A stretch of DNA of 64,000 bases from Ceratorhiza oryzae-sativae (lineage: Eukaryota > Basidiomycota > Agaricomycetes > Cantharellales > Ceratobasidiaceae), in the NCBI GenBank assembly GCA_030998015.1, contig JARWMV010000240.1:1364001-1428000 (forward strand), given 5' to 3'. The stretch's first letter is position 1. Every line of letters begins with the position of its first letter. Under the pieces are notes generated by a model, which ran no database searches, had not been told where the DNA came from, and worked only from the letters and a program-made list of their open reading frames with translations. A program made the position numbers and the translations under genes. This document shows positions 50,856 to 61,456 of the stretch, in pieces.

Positions 50856-52182
50856 ATGCTCTCTTCCCAGTCCCCAAATACCGCTAAAACTGTAAACGAT
50901 GCTAAGCGGAAATGGATCGAACGCGGCAACACCCCAGCCAAGCGGATCAAGCGAAGGGCAGAGGTCGGCGTCGCCATCGCCAGCGCCCTTGGTATCAAGC
51001 CGAGCCCCCTCGCCTGCTTCTATGCGGCCTACGCCGACGGATTGAGGGTCTGAAGAGCTGACCGAAACCGCACCGGCCCCTCAGTTCCGCGTCCAGACCA
51101 GGGCGGTGCTGCTGACCTGGTCGAAGCTATGCGATCAGCCCTCAAGTGGGCTCGTCGCCCGATACGAGGCGTTCTGCCGCCAACGGCCAAATCATTGGGC
51201 GACTTTGGCAGTGGTGGAACGCCACAACCCCGAGGAACCGAACTACGACCCAGCCCGGCCCCTCCATGTCCACGCCCTCTCCATCAGTCAGGAGCGGAAG
51301 GGCGGCTGGAACACCCAGAACACCGGTTCTGGACTTCGAGGGCAACACCCCAACATCCTGCCGAAGGACCTCAAGGACGGACCAGGAGGCAACCCAGCAA
51401 GGGATGCCTTCAACTATCTTTGGAAGGACGTTGGAGCTAATGGCGAGGAGATAGAGGACCTGATGGCGGGGGACCTGACCTTGGAAAGGTTGGAGGAGAT
51501 TTTGGTAAAGGGAAAGGGCGGAAAAAGGTCAAGGATGGAGGCAGACTTGGAGGATGGGACGGAGATTGTTGCCTCAGCAACAAAACAGGAGTACTACCAG
51601 GCGTTCAAGCGCCTCCGCCCCCTCCAGATGGTGACGACGTGGAACTCGGTACAAGCATATGCCGAGTACACATACAAGGAAGACCGGGGTTGCATGCCTG
51701 CAATCCCTGTGGAGCTAGAGGTCCCGGAAGACTGGGAGCACATCGACCGAGCAGACAGATGGTTTGCCGAGGAAGTCGAGAAGAAGGGAAGAGGGGTGCG
51801 CCATCGCATCCTGGTGATAGAAGGAGAAACTGGAACGGGGAAAACGGCATATGCATGATCCAAGGGCTGCCACAGCCGGATGTGCAATGTGTGGAATATG
51901 GGCAACTTGTCGGAAGATGCCGACATTTGGATCCTGGATGACATGGTCCAGTCGAACGGGAAGTACTCGCTCAAGGCCCTGAGCCAGTACGAGGCGGACT
52001 TCACAGGCAGGTACGCGCATGTGAAATCGATGAAGGTACGGCCAACAGTCATTCTGGGAAATAGCCGGTTGGCAATCATGAAATGTTGGTCGGACATAGA
52101 GGGGGAAGAAGGGGACCTATGGGTATCAAGAAATGTGGAATGGGTGTATGCAGGAGGAAAGCCATTCTTTGTATTCCCTTAG
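50856..52182 (+). CDS. Geminivirus/CRESS-type Rep-helicase-like protein
   Basis: A basic N-terminal extension from ATG 50856 (KRKWIERGNTPAKRIKRR, possible nuclear signal) is followed, after a one-base shift near 51053, by a HUH Rep endonuclease domain. Motif I is LLTWSK (about 51112); motif II is HVHAL (about 51271), with its two histidines; a geminivirus-like HPNILP follows; motif III is YLWK (about 51415), with the nicking Tyr. A superfamily 3 helicase follows: Walker A GETGTGKT (about 51824), Walker B DIWILDDM (about 51925) and motif C PTVILGN (about 52046). An in-frame TGA at 51856-51858 stands where Arg is expected (a CGA transition). The order matches rolling-circle Rep of geminiviruses and genomoviruses. 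Its place between pol and the 3' LTR is the surprising part. Confidence 0.8.
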
Positions 52183-52314
52183 AATAATTTATGGTACTGT
52201 ACAACTTCTGCTATGCCCATCCAAACAGTTGGGCTTTCTGAGAAGAAGCAGACAAATCCTCACCCCTAAATAACCTCCACAACAAAGAAAAGAAAAACAA
52301 TCTCATGTAACGGA

Positions 52315-52409
52315 GAGGTTAAGGGGTCTAGCCTGACTCAGCCTGACCTCATCAAACGATACTGAATCAGCCGAAAGGTCGTTGGTTCAAGTCCAGCGCC
52401 CTTAACCTC
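52315..52409 (+). ncRNA. tRNA-like fold near the 3' end of the chromovirus
   Basis: An 11-bp perfect stem (GAGGTTAAGGG with CCCTTAACCTC) closes about 73 nt that include a second stem (CTGACTCAG with CTGAATCAG, one mismatch), a small ccGAAAgg arm and a T-arm GTTGG-TTCAAGT-CCAGC carrying a perfect Pol III B box GGTTCAAGTCC (52384-52394). The 5' part resembles a degenerate Ser/Leu A box. Outer words aatctcatg/catgagatt also pair. It is not a canonical tRNA: the acceptor stem is too long and no anticodon can be assigned. A tRNA-derived fragment or a structural RNA signal is possible. Confidence 0.4.
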
Positions 52410-52476
52410 CTTGGTGCATGAGATTCCTTTTGCATAAGGAACTAAACCATGTCTCGAGGTCCCCCAAGACATGTCC

Positions 52477-52490
52477 AAAGGGGGGGATAA
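52477..52490 (+). promoter_or_regulatory. Polypurine tract
   Basis: AAAGGGGGGGATAA directly precedes the 3' LTR, the position and composition expected for the plus-strand DNA primer of a Ty3 element. Confidence 0.8.
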
Positions 52491-53272
52491 TGTTATGACC
52501 TGTCAAACGGACATAACAAAACAACCAAATATTTCTACAGATTTATGGCATTTTTCCTAAGCGGAACAAGCCATAAACAAGGTCACGTGACCTTGGCGCT
52601 TAGCCGGCGTTTACGGTGGTTACCCTGAACTCGCTCCAGCATTTCTCTCCATTGTTACTTGGAGCGAGGAGCGAGTTGTCACGTGATCTCGGCACTTACG
52701 GCAGGATCACGTGACCTCAGCGCTTACAGTGGTTACCCTGAACTCGCTCCAGCATTTCTCTCCCATGTTACTTGGAGCAAGGAGCGAGTTGTCACATGAT
52801 CTCAGCGCTTAGGGAAGGGTCACGTGACCTCAGCGCTTACGGTTGTTACCCTGAACTCACTCCAGCATTTCTCTCCCATGTTACTTGGAGCGAGGAGCGA
52901 GTTGTCACGTGATCTCGGCGCTTATGGCAGGATCACGTGACCTCAGCACCTACCCCTTGGACCTTGCGCGGCTCTATAAGATTTGGAGATGCACAAACTT
53001 AAGACAAACAATTACCTAACCCATAGTACTGTACATAACCTACACCTACTGCGGAGTGTGCTTAGATAATACGTCTGCAGCCACCGCAGCCACAGGTATA
53101 TATAAGGAGGATAAAGCAAGACTGGACACCTCAGCTTGCTTTATCTTGTCAACCACCATAGACCATAGCAAACACTGTAACTAGAACACTCAATACATAC
53201 TGCATAGCACCAAACCATCAACGCAGCCACTACTTAAGTGCTCCACAAGGGAGCCTCCAGAGGGTCACGACA
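52491..53272 (+). repeat. 3' LTR of the chromovirus
   Basis: A direct repeat of 41306-42058 with the same TGTTATGACC start and GGTCACGACA end, three internal units and TATA box. It differs from the 5' LTR by small indels and base changes, so insertion was not very recent. Confidence 0.9.
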
Positions 53273-53277
53273 AGTAG

Positions 53278-53537
53278 GGGCAGTGGGCAGGGAAGGTGGC
53301 TTGGTTGGGGTGACAACAGATGCAGCACTTGGGAGCACCAGGTGGAGTTATGAACTGTTGCTGGGCACAGCTGACTTTTTGTGGTTTGACTTTGGTGATG
53401 ACAACACAATTAAAGTCAATGTGACCATTGTTTTTGAGGATGTTGTCAACAGAATTAAGGGCGAAGCAGTGGATTGACAGATGGCCAAACCAACTGCAAA
53501 GGGAGCAGTGATCTTCTTTGCTAAAGGTAGTAGCCAT
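53278..53537 (-). pseudogene. Cys/His-rich ORF, 5' part, cut by the chromovirus
   Basis: The minus-strand frame MATTFSKEDHCSLCSWFGHL... has a CCHC knuckle (CSLCSWFGHLSIHC) and a second Cys cluster (CCICCHPNQATFPAHCPY), then meets the insertion site and continues at 41305-41242. Probably an ORF of the older element. CpG-poor. Confidence 0.45.
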
Positions 53538-54496
53538 GACTGGCAGCTAGAAAAATGTGTTCCACTGTAGTGTACATGTCCAAGGCAAGGGTAACATATC
53601 CCATGTTACAGGAATAGGAAGGTGACCTCCATTACCCAACTACTTAAGGGCAAAGGGTAACCCCACCTCTTGTTGACAAAAGAGATTAGAGAACCAAAGC
53701 TTGTTCTGACACACAAGAGGCTCAATTCATTGACAAGCTGCTGTTACAGTGCTTCAGTTGGGATAGAGCTTTGTGGAGGCACAGATAGGGCAACAATTAC
53801 TCATAACTGTGGATGGGTGGAGTGGGATTGTGGAAGGCAACAAGTTGTGAGCTTTAGACAACACAAGTGGTGTTTGGGACAGCAGGGGCAGGGGTTCAGG
53901 TGATACTGAACCTACAAGGCACAAACTTGACCTAATGTCAGCAGCAACAAGCCAAGTGACAGTGTGGACACCTGAGATCACAAGGGCAGAGCCTGGGAGC
54001 AACTTGGCAGTGATGACAAGGGGAGTAAGGGCAACAACAACATGTCACAAGACAGTGAGCAGAGAGAGAACAAGACTTGTATTGATGAGGAGGTCAAGTT
54101 CAATGAGGCCTCCTCACAAACTTGACCTGGTTTATATACATTCTTCAAGCCACATCAGAACAACAACAACTCTACTATGAGTCACATTGCTAAGCAATAG
54201 AAGCTCCTGTGGAGCTGTGGAATTTCACATCAAAGTTGAAATACATCTTGGTAAGCAGTCTGGAACATTCCATGAGTCACATGAAACAGTTGTCCCATAA
54301 AAGGAAAGTGTGTTTTGAAAATGATCTTAAAAAATGTAAAAAAAATCAAGAAAATATTATATGATGAATATATGCATGTCAGGTCATGACAATTCCTATG
54401 ATCCTGGTTTATCCACATTTATCAACATCCCCCCCCCCAATTTGATAATAGGCATTAAAAGGGGGGTCTGTAATCCTTTCAACTGGTTTATCTAGT
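53538..54496. other. CpG-depleted old element sequence
   Basis: No intact ORF recognised. In the pre-inversion order this would lie upstream of the old gag. Confidence 0.35.
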
Positions 54497-54607
54497 GATG
54501 TCACCCAGGAAGAGCCCAGGTACCCACATTACAAACAGTTGCAAATGGATTGCCAAGTCTGTGTAAGACTTTGTAATTGTGGGTACCCAGGCTCTTCCTG
54601 GGTGATA
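54497..54607. repeat. 111-bp foldback (hairpin) element
   Basis: Arms of about 38 bp (gatgtcacccaggaagagcc... at 54497-54535 and its near-perfect complement at 54570-54607) flank about 34 nt. It may be a small foldback MITE; no clear TSD was seen. Confidence 0.6.
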
Positions 54608-54665
54608 TCTCTAGGTTTATCTGCAGTTCTTAGATGTTATTTACATGAATACACCCCAGGGGTTT

Positions 54666-55976
54666 TGTTATGGATCACTAACATTTTCTATTATTTTAGT
54701 CTGCTCTGCCAACCTCAAGCAATGCCTCTGTAATTAAATTGTGAAATACTTGAATTTGTATGCACTCCAAATTGTACTATTTTCCGTTCCATTAAATAGT
54801 ACAAATTTCCCGCTTTCCAACGCATATTTTATTAAGTTTTTACAATAAGATCTCAGAGAGATACAGAGGTTGTGATATTTCCTCTTATCAGGAGATATTG
54901 ATTACAACATTGCACCGCTCATATCTCGGCAACCGCTTACGCTATCAAAGCGACCTTATGCTCTATCGATAGCTAATCTTCAGCAGTATCTGCTGCCCGA
55001 AGATTGTCGCGATCCACTGGATCCTTGTGCCGGAATGGCCCGAAGATCATTAGAATCTAACTGGACCATCAATCAAGATCTAATGACTCCAGTGAGTCAG
55101 GAGAGCCTTCCAAATTGATCCAGAAGCTTCTCTGACTCACTTTATGACTCACTGAGATGTAGCCTCCATTCATTACATGTATATACTATGATAATATGAT
55201 CTACAAGCCAATAGCAGGTCTCAGATGCATCAATGCCTTCAATCCACACCCTGTCTTTACTCTCATATCCTATACTGGGCTAGGGTGTATCCCAAGTATA
55301 GCAGTACCCTCTTTTGATGATCGCACTGGCATGCATGCATCTATTTGGCTCTGGAATGCCCTCCTCAGGGTATAAAAGGACCTCCTCTGAGGCCCTTCCA
55401 GACCACCTTCACTCCTCTACTCAACCCAGACCAGTTATTGGTTTCCTTTTTCTCTTCTATTTTTCTCTTGTCTGTGTGTGATTTCTTATGTAACTAGTAC
55501 TGAGGAATAAAGTACCATATTAGTTATATACTGTCTGATTCATTGTATCTTATATACAGAGATATATAAGGATACAATATTGCCTGATTGAGTGTGACAT
55601 TAAGTACCAGCTATTAGAGGAAATCTAAGTACCTGTAGCTGAGGAAGTACATGCATTAGGCAGCCCACCATCTATCCTATAAGCTATTGCTTAAGTCTAG
55701 TATTAAGATTAGTATCAGTTAGTCCAAGCAACTAGGGCTGAACTACATTTAAGATATCTAAGGGAACCTGACCATAGTAGTCTTGCTCTTGATACCTATA
55801 ATTTAGTCAGTTTACACTGTGAAAGATTAAGACTACCTTGAGTGTTACTTGATCACATTGCAACTACTTTGAGCCTTCTTACTCTAGTCTAAGAAGTATT
55901 GAGTACGATTAGTGTATACTAACATATCTACATTTGCTTAAGCTCTAGATATTCAAGTGTACCCTGACCCATAACA
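54666..55976 (+). repeat. Solo LTR (1.31 kb), plus copy
   Basis: Inverted partner of 39023-40334, starting TGTTATGGATCACTAAC and ending GACCCATAACA, with tataaaagg at about 55371 and aataaa at about 55506. Its left flank is ggttt (54661-54665) and its right flank gctgg (55977-55981). These match one flank each of the minus copy (as reverse complements), not each other. Confidence 0.9.
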
Positions 55977-56587
55977 GCTGGGCACCAGGCTGCACCTGCT
56001 CCACAAGTACCCCCTCCTGCACAAATACCTCAACCCCAACCAACTGTTGGAGGAAGCACCATCAAGGTAAAAATGGCATCCCCTACCAAGTTTGATGGCA
56101 GTAAGCAAGAGGATGCAACCTCATTCCAAATCTCTTGTATGAGGTACATCACCACCAATATGCCCAACACTACAGCCAATCAACAAATCACCTATATCAC
56201 ATCATACCTAGATGGGGCTGCAACTGAGTGGGCAAATGCATACTTTGAACAAGAGATTATCAACCACACCAACATCCCTTGGCTGCACAATACCAACCTA
56301 TTCTGGCAAGAATTCAGGGTACAATATAGCAATGTCAACTGCAATGAAAACTATCACAAAAAATGGCAGAAGCTAAAGCAAACCAAGACAGTGCAAGACT
56401 ACCTCACACTATTCAACCTAAATTCAACAGGCCTTGGATACAACAATGCTGCCCTCCACAACCAGTTCTATGCAGGACTGTCAGATGACATCTGAAATTC
56501 CATGGTGGTCCAAAATTATGACCCAACCACACACACCCTTGCAGAAGTCACCCAGAGGGCACTGGACATTGACTGAGACCTCATCTC
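55977..56587 (+). pseudogene. C-terminal part of the old gag
   Basis: Continues the frame of the 40335-40630 fragment (GHQAAPAPQVPPPAQ), then a Ty3-type gag domain (KFDGSKQEDATSFQISCMRY ... YLDGAATEWANAYFEQEI ... NQFYAGLSDDI). TGA stops follow at about 56493 and 56575, where Arg (CGA) would fit, a cytosine-deamination signature. A copia LTR cuts it at 56588. Confidence 0.75.
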
Positions 56588-56608
56588 TGTTGAATGATCC
56601 CACACATA

Positions 56609-57280
56609 TGTCGTGACCCTCTGGAGGCTCCCTTGTGGAGCACTTAAGTAGTGGCTGCGTTGATGGTTTGGTGCTATGCAGTATGTATTGAGTGTTCTAG
56701 TTACAGTGTTTGCTATGGTCTATGGTGGTTGACAAGATAAAGCAAGCTGAGGCGTCCAGTCTTGCTTTATCCTCCTTATATATACCTGTGGCTGCGGTGG
56801 CTGTGGATGTATTATCTAAGCACACTCCACAGTAGGTGTAGGTTATGTACAGTACTATGGGTTAGGTAATTATTTGTCTTAAGTTTGTGTGGCTCCGAAT
56901 CTTATAGAGCCGCGCGAGGTCCGAGGGGTAGGTGCTGAGGTCATGTGATCCTGCCGTAAGCGCCTAGATCACGTGACAACTTGCTCCTCGCTCCAAGTAA
57001 TCAATGGAGAGAAATGCTGGAGTGAGTTCAGGGTAACAACTGTAAGCGCTGAGGTCACGTGACCCTTCTGTAAGCGCCAAGATCATGTGACAACTCGCTC
57101 CTTGCTCCAAGTAACAATGGAGAGAAATGCTGGAGCGAGTTCAGGGTAACCACCATAAGCGCCAGCTAAGCACCGAGGTCACGTGACCTTGTTTTATGGC
57201 TTGTTCCGCTTAGGAAAAATGCCATAAATCTGTAGAAATATTTGGTTGTTTTTGTTATGTCCGTTTGACAGGTCATAACA
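56609..57280 (-). repeat. Solo LTR of the chromovirus family
   Basis: 672 bp, minus orientation, TGTCGTGACC...GGTCATAACA, matching the LTRs at 41306 and 52491 but with only two of the internal units. It is bounded by the 5-bp TSD ACATA (56604-56608 and 57281-57285) and lies within the copia 5' LTR. Confidence 0.88.
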
Positions 57281-57548
57281 ACATATATATTGAGGTTATA
57301 TTGATATTTTACCCTTCCTTTGTCTTGCATCCAATATTATGTGTTTTATCCCCTTTTGTACTTTCTCTCTCTTGTATACATGCCAATGTACTGCCTGAGA
57401 TTATCCATTGTATTCTATATATAAGCAAATGTACATGTCACTCCAACCTCAGCAGCATTCTCCCCACTCATATCCAACAGGCTCAATCTGCTTCATTTAC
57501 CTGCACTAAGTCTTAACTGGGGTGCATTTATTCTTTTGTGCTTCAACA

Positions 57549-57562
57549 GGTTATGAGCCCTG
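57549..57562 (+). promoter_or_regulatory. Copia primer-binding site (half-tRNA iMet)
   Basis: GGTTATGAGCCCTG directly after the LTR end is the reverse complement of the anticodon-loop region CAGGGCTCATAACC of fungal initiator Met tRNA, the half-molecule primer known for copia-type elements. Confidence 0.7.
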
Positions 57563-57594
57563 GTCATTATTGAGCCCACCAACTGCCCAACCTG

Positions 57595-58213
57595 TTGAAC
57601 TCACAGTTATCTACACCTGCTCAGTCGCTGCATCTTTCACCCCTCTCATTGCTGACATCATCAGATCACTGTATACAAGATCTCCTCAACGCTACAGGCA
57701 TCACAGATGAATTTGCTGATTTCACTCTTAATCCAGTGCCTTACAATGTTGTGCTACCACCTTCACCATCCAACGCATCCACACTCGATACAGTCAAACT
57801 TGACCTCCACAATCAGCTCTATTTGCTACAACTTGGCACCACAGAATACCAGTTTGCCCACAATCAACTCAGCCTATACAAAGCACTACTAGGGGTGCAT
57901 ACACACACAGGTGTCAAACATCTACCACTTGACAATCACCTATACTTATTGTCACTTGCCCAGCTTGGCCTACTGTCACCCACTGAATCCATCACCCCCA
58001 TGCTCTCTATAGCACCTGCTCCTTCACCTGCTGTTACTGCCACTACTGCCATTGCTCTGCCTACTACTATGGTGTCATCATCCAAAGCCACCTCCAATGC
58101 TCCCATATTAGTCATTGCCAACAAGAACTACACAATTGCTAAACTCCAAGGCCAGGATGACTATCAAGTGTGGCACATACAGATGCAAGATATGTTTCAA
58201 GAGGTCAATGTAT
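57595..58213 (+). pseudogene. Copia Gag, N-terminal part
   Basis: An open frame of about 206 codons ending KLQGQDDYQVWHIQMQDMF and EVNV, the conserved N-terminal block of copia Gag, where the 545-bp solo LTR intervenes. The frame continues after 58758. Confidence 0.7.
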
Positions 58214-58758
58214 TGTCATGACCCAATGTCATGAACACAATTTATTATATTTTATTTTCATTTTCATCTTTTATATATTTTTCTCTAAGTTGAGTTTATT
58301 CTATTTTTTACAATATATGCATTGCCACATTATGTAATAGTGCCATGGTGCTTATTTTAGTGTTTTCCATCTCAGCTTGCTCTAGTACTGTACTTGTCTC
58401 ATCTCAGTTATTCTCCTGCAGTTGTATCTCACCTCTGTGCTGTATGAGAACTTGTACACAGTAGTTAGCTGAATATATAAGGGAAAGTCTGAGAGCCTTA
58501 AGCCTCAGAACTCAACCTCTTGTCCTGTCATCCCTTCTATCTGTGTGGTCACCAAGCCATAACAGTTCCTGCCCAGTACTCTTAAGTACAAGTGCACCTC
58601 TTATAAATCATATCCTCGGTGCCTCATTGCCTTCTACCCCTTCCTCCTTCCTTGCATGTCCCTTAGACATTGCAGGTTGACTCTCTGTATTTATTGCAAT
58701 AGAGTCGGGCATTACCCTTTGTTGGTATTTGCCCCTGTCTAAGCCTCCAGTCTTGACA
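58214..58758 (+). repeat. Solo LTR of another family (545 bp)
   Basis: TGTCATGACCC...CAGTCTTGACA bounded by the 5-bp TSD TGTAT (58209-58213 and 58759-58763). Not related by eye to the other LTRs. Orientation assumed. Confidence 0.8.
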
Positions 58759-58763
58759 TGTAT

Positions 58764-59690
58764 GGGACATTGTCAGCAGCTCTACCCCTTGACCTAGCAA
58801 CCCAAATGATCAACCTACCTGGGATAAAAAGAATACCACCACACTAGGTGCTCTATGTTGCCATGTTGACACTGGCCCTATGATCCATGTCACCTGTGAA
58901 ACCTCTGTCACCAATGCCTGGGCCCTCCTGAGGAACCAGTATCAATCCTTGGGTATTGCTGCTATGACTATGCTGCAAAACTGCTTCACTTTGCTGTGCA
59001 TGAACAAAGGGGACAACTTAGAGGTGTATATAAAAGAGTTGTGCAAGATATTCAATGATCTCAACATTGCACTCCTTGCCAAATCCTCTGACCAACTCAA
59101 AGAAATCAAATTTATTTGGCAACTCTTAGCCTGGCTGCCTGAATCCCAGCAAGTACTTGTCTCTGTCATCCCTCAGTGCCCTGAATCTGGCAATACTGAT
59201 GGGTCCAAGTTATCTATCAACATACAATCCTGCCTACTCACCAAATATCATTGCCAAAAGTCTGTCACCACTGAAAAATCCTTTTTTGCACATAATCCCC
59301 AAGTCCCTGGAAATCACTGAGGCACTCTGAGTTGCCATGCTTCAGCCATAATCAAGATTATATGCCATAACTATGGCATACCTGGTCACAAAAAGGCTGA
59401 CTGCCATAAACCTGGAGAGGTGGACACACTGGCAACAGCTGCTGAGGAACTGGCTGAGGCTGCAGTACTGGTTGTGCTAATGCCAGTGAATGCAACAATC
59501 ACTGTGAAAATGGGCATAATAACAACAATAATGGCAACAATGGCAAAAATGGCCAGTGTCACAATGGCCAAGACAATACCAATAACAGTGAGCACACAAA
59601 TTTTGTTTCATCCTCAGACTTCGCCTATGCATTCCAATTCACATGTCCCACTGTGCATACACTCACCTCATGTTCCCAACCCTCTTGCAC
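58764..59690 (+). pseudogene. Copia Gag, C-terminal part
   Basis: Carries the UBN2-like block (TNAWALLRNQYQSLGIAAMT ... WLPESQQVLV) and a damaged zinc knuckle CHNYGIPGHKKADC at 59363-59404, in which the second Cys is Tyr (a G-to-A change). Frame breaks follow. Confidence 0.7.
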
Positions 59691-61456
59691 ACTAGCCACT
59701 CAGGACCTCCTTACTACACTGAATTCACCCACACCAGCCTTTGAGGACCTACCAATGTGCATACAACACTATGTTGCCAACAATTTCAAGCATTTTTCTT
59801 TTTCCTTGCAGAATGAAACTCAATTTGGCATTGGTCTAGACAACACCTGGATCATTGATTCTGGCACATCCTGCCATGTTACCAACTGGTGCAAGCATTT
59901 AACCAATTTTATCCCAATGTCATTGAAAATCCAGGGCATCAGCAGCACAGCCACCATCTCAGGCTTTGGTGAAATCACTCTGCACACATACACATGTGTG
60001 CCCTGGGTTATTAATAACAAGCTGCAGTATGGATCACCCAACAGGCGCATATACTTTACAAATGTCACTCTTGTTGAAAACTCACTGGTCAATCTTTTAT
60101 CTCTATCTTCTTGGACCAATGAATATCCTTGTCATTCTGCTCATGTGACTCACAACACAATTGCCTTCTTTGATGAAATCAGCCCTAACAATCAATGGCT
60201 CTTTGCACTAGCCAAAAAGATTGGCAAACACTGGACTGGCAACTCCTGGTACCTTATGGCTACTACAGACCCACATCAACACACATACATTGCATGCCCT
60301 CTACATGATTGGCACATGATACTTGTGCATACAGACCTGCAAAACATTATTCACCTCAAAAATGGCAACCTTGCTTGCAGTCTCAAAATTGCTACCCCCA
60401 AATCAGTCCTGCTCAACCTGAATTTCAATTGCCTAGGATCTGTACAAGGCAAATCTCACACACATCCATTTGGTACTATCACCATCGAAACCCCTTGTGA
60501 AATCACCAATCTCATTTACTTGGATGTCTGGGGACCAGCCCCAATCAACTCTATCCAGGGGAGTAGATATTATATCATTTTCATCAATGCTGCCACTCGT
60601 TTTACTTTCATAAACTTCATGTGCAAAAAGAGTGAGGCTGTAGACTGATATGTTGCACTAGCTAACTTTATTTGCACCCAAAAAGGGCAGGAGATCAAGC
60701 ACATACACTTTGACAATGGCAAGGAACTCATCAACTGACACCTACATGAATTCTGTGACAAAACTGGGACTGAAATCACTACCACTGCACCTTACTTGTC
60801 TGCACAAAACAGCCCCACCAAACATGCACATCACACCTTAACTGAACATGCTCACGCCATGATACACAGCCACTCGAATACTTGCAGAAAGATCTATCTG
60901 TGGCAAGAAGCTGTTGCTTATGCAAATCTAATAGGCAACAACATGCCACACAAAATCCAAGGAGAATGGTGCATCCCCCAAGTCAAAATGTTCAACAAAC
61001 CAATCAATATGTCTTACTTTCAACTTTTCAGCATGACATGCCACGTTCTCATACAGTCTAAGGGGCACTCAAAACTCAAAGCCAAGACCCACCAAGCCAT
61101 ATTTACAGGGATTGACAGAAACTCCAGCAGAGTTTGGTGTTACCTTGCTTGGCCCAATCACACAATCTGCACTTTGCACAATGTTTATTTCCCATACCAT
61201 CTCCCTGATCCAATCTCACCTGAATCACCAGCCCCTATCATGTCACCTGAAGAACCTGACAATCTACTAAATGAAAATGGGTTCAAGTCTTTGCACTGAG
61301 TGAGGGGGAGATGGGCATTGGCCCTGAAGCACCACAACCTGTGCTTACAGCCACTCAGCCCCAAGACTTGACCAGCCAAGCTCAGGGGGAGCCTTCTGCA
61401 TTGTCACAATCTACTCCTCTGCCGACTGCTCCCATCTCTACTGCTAGTGTTGAACC
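59653..61456 (+). pseudogene. Copia protease and integrase region
   Basis: Protease WIIDSGTSCHVT at about 59848; a pre-integrase block (WHMILVHTDLQNIIHL); integrase Asp in LDVWGP (about 60520) and in HFDNGK (about 60712). TGA codons at about 60647 and 60736 interrupt it. The catalytic Glu is Lys (codon 60820-60822, NSPTKH for the usual NGxxER). The hAT-like element begins at 61457. Confidence 0.8.

Larger units (their letters stand above)
41306..53272 (+). mobile_element. Complete Ty3/gypsy chromovirus with accessory genes (11.97 kb)
   Basis: Two direct LTRs (41306-42058 and 52491-53272) are bounded by the 5-bp TSD AGTAG (41301-41305 and 53273-53277). Inside lie a self-complementary PBS, gag, pol in the order PR-RT-RH-IN-chromodomain, and about 4.7 kb of accessory sequence: a sense ORF, an antisense spliced gene, a Rep-like gene and a tRNA-like fold. 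A polypurine tract abuts the 3' LTR. Chromoviruses target heterochromatin through their chromodomain. Several one-base frame breaks occur in gag-pol. A hAT-like element is nested at 48128-49567. Confidence 0.92.

Noticed and set aside
53265..54180. Cys-rich frames as a host zinc-finger gene
   Set aside because: CpG-poor, adjacent to old gag, and cut by the chromovirus; more likely part of the older element.
39023..55976. The two 1.31-kb repeats as the LTRs of one element
   Set aside because: They are in opposite orientation and their TSDs pair crosswise, so they are two separate insertions linked by an inversion.
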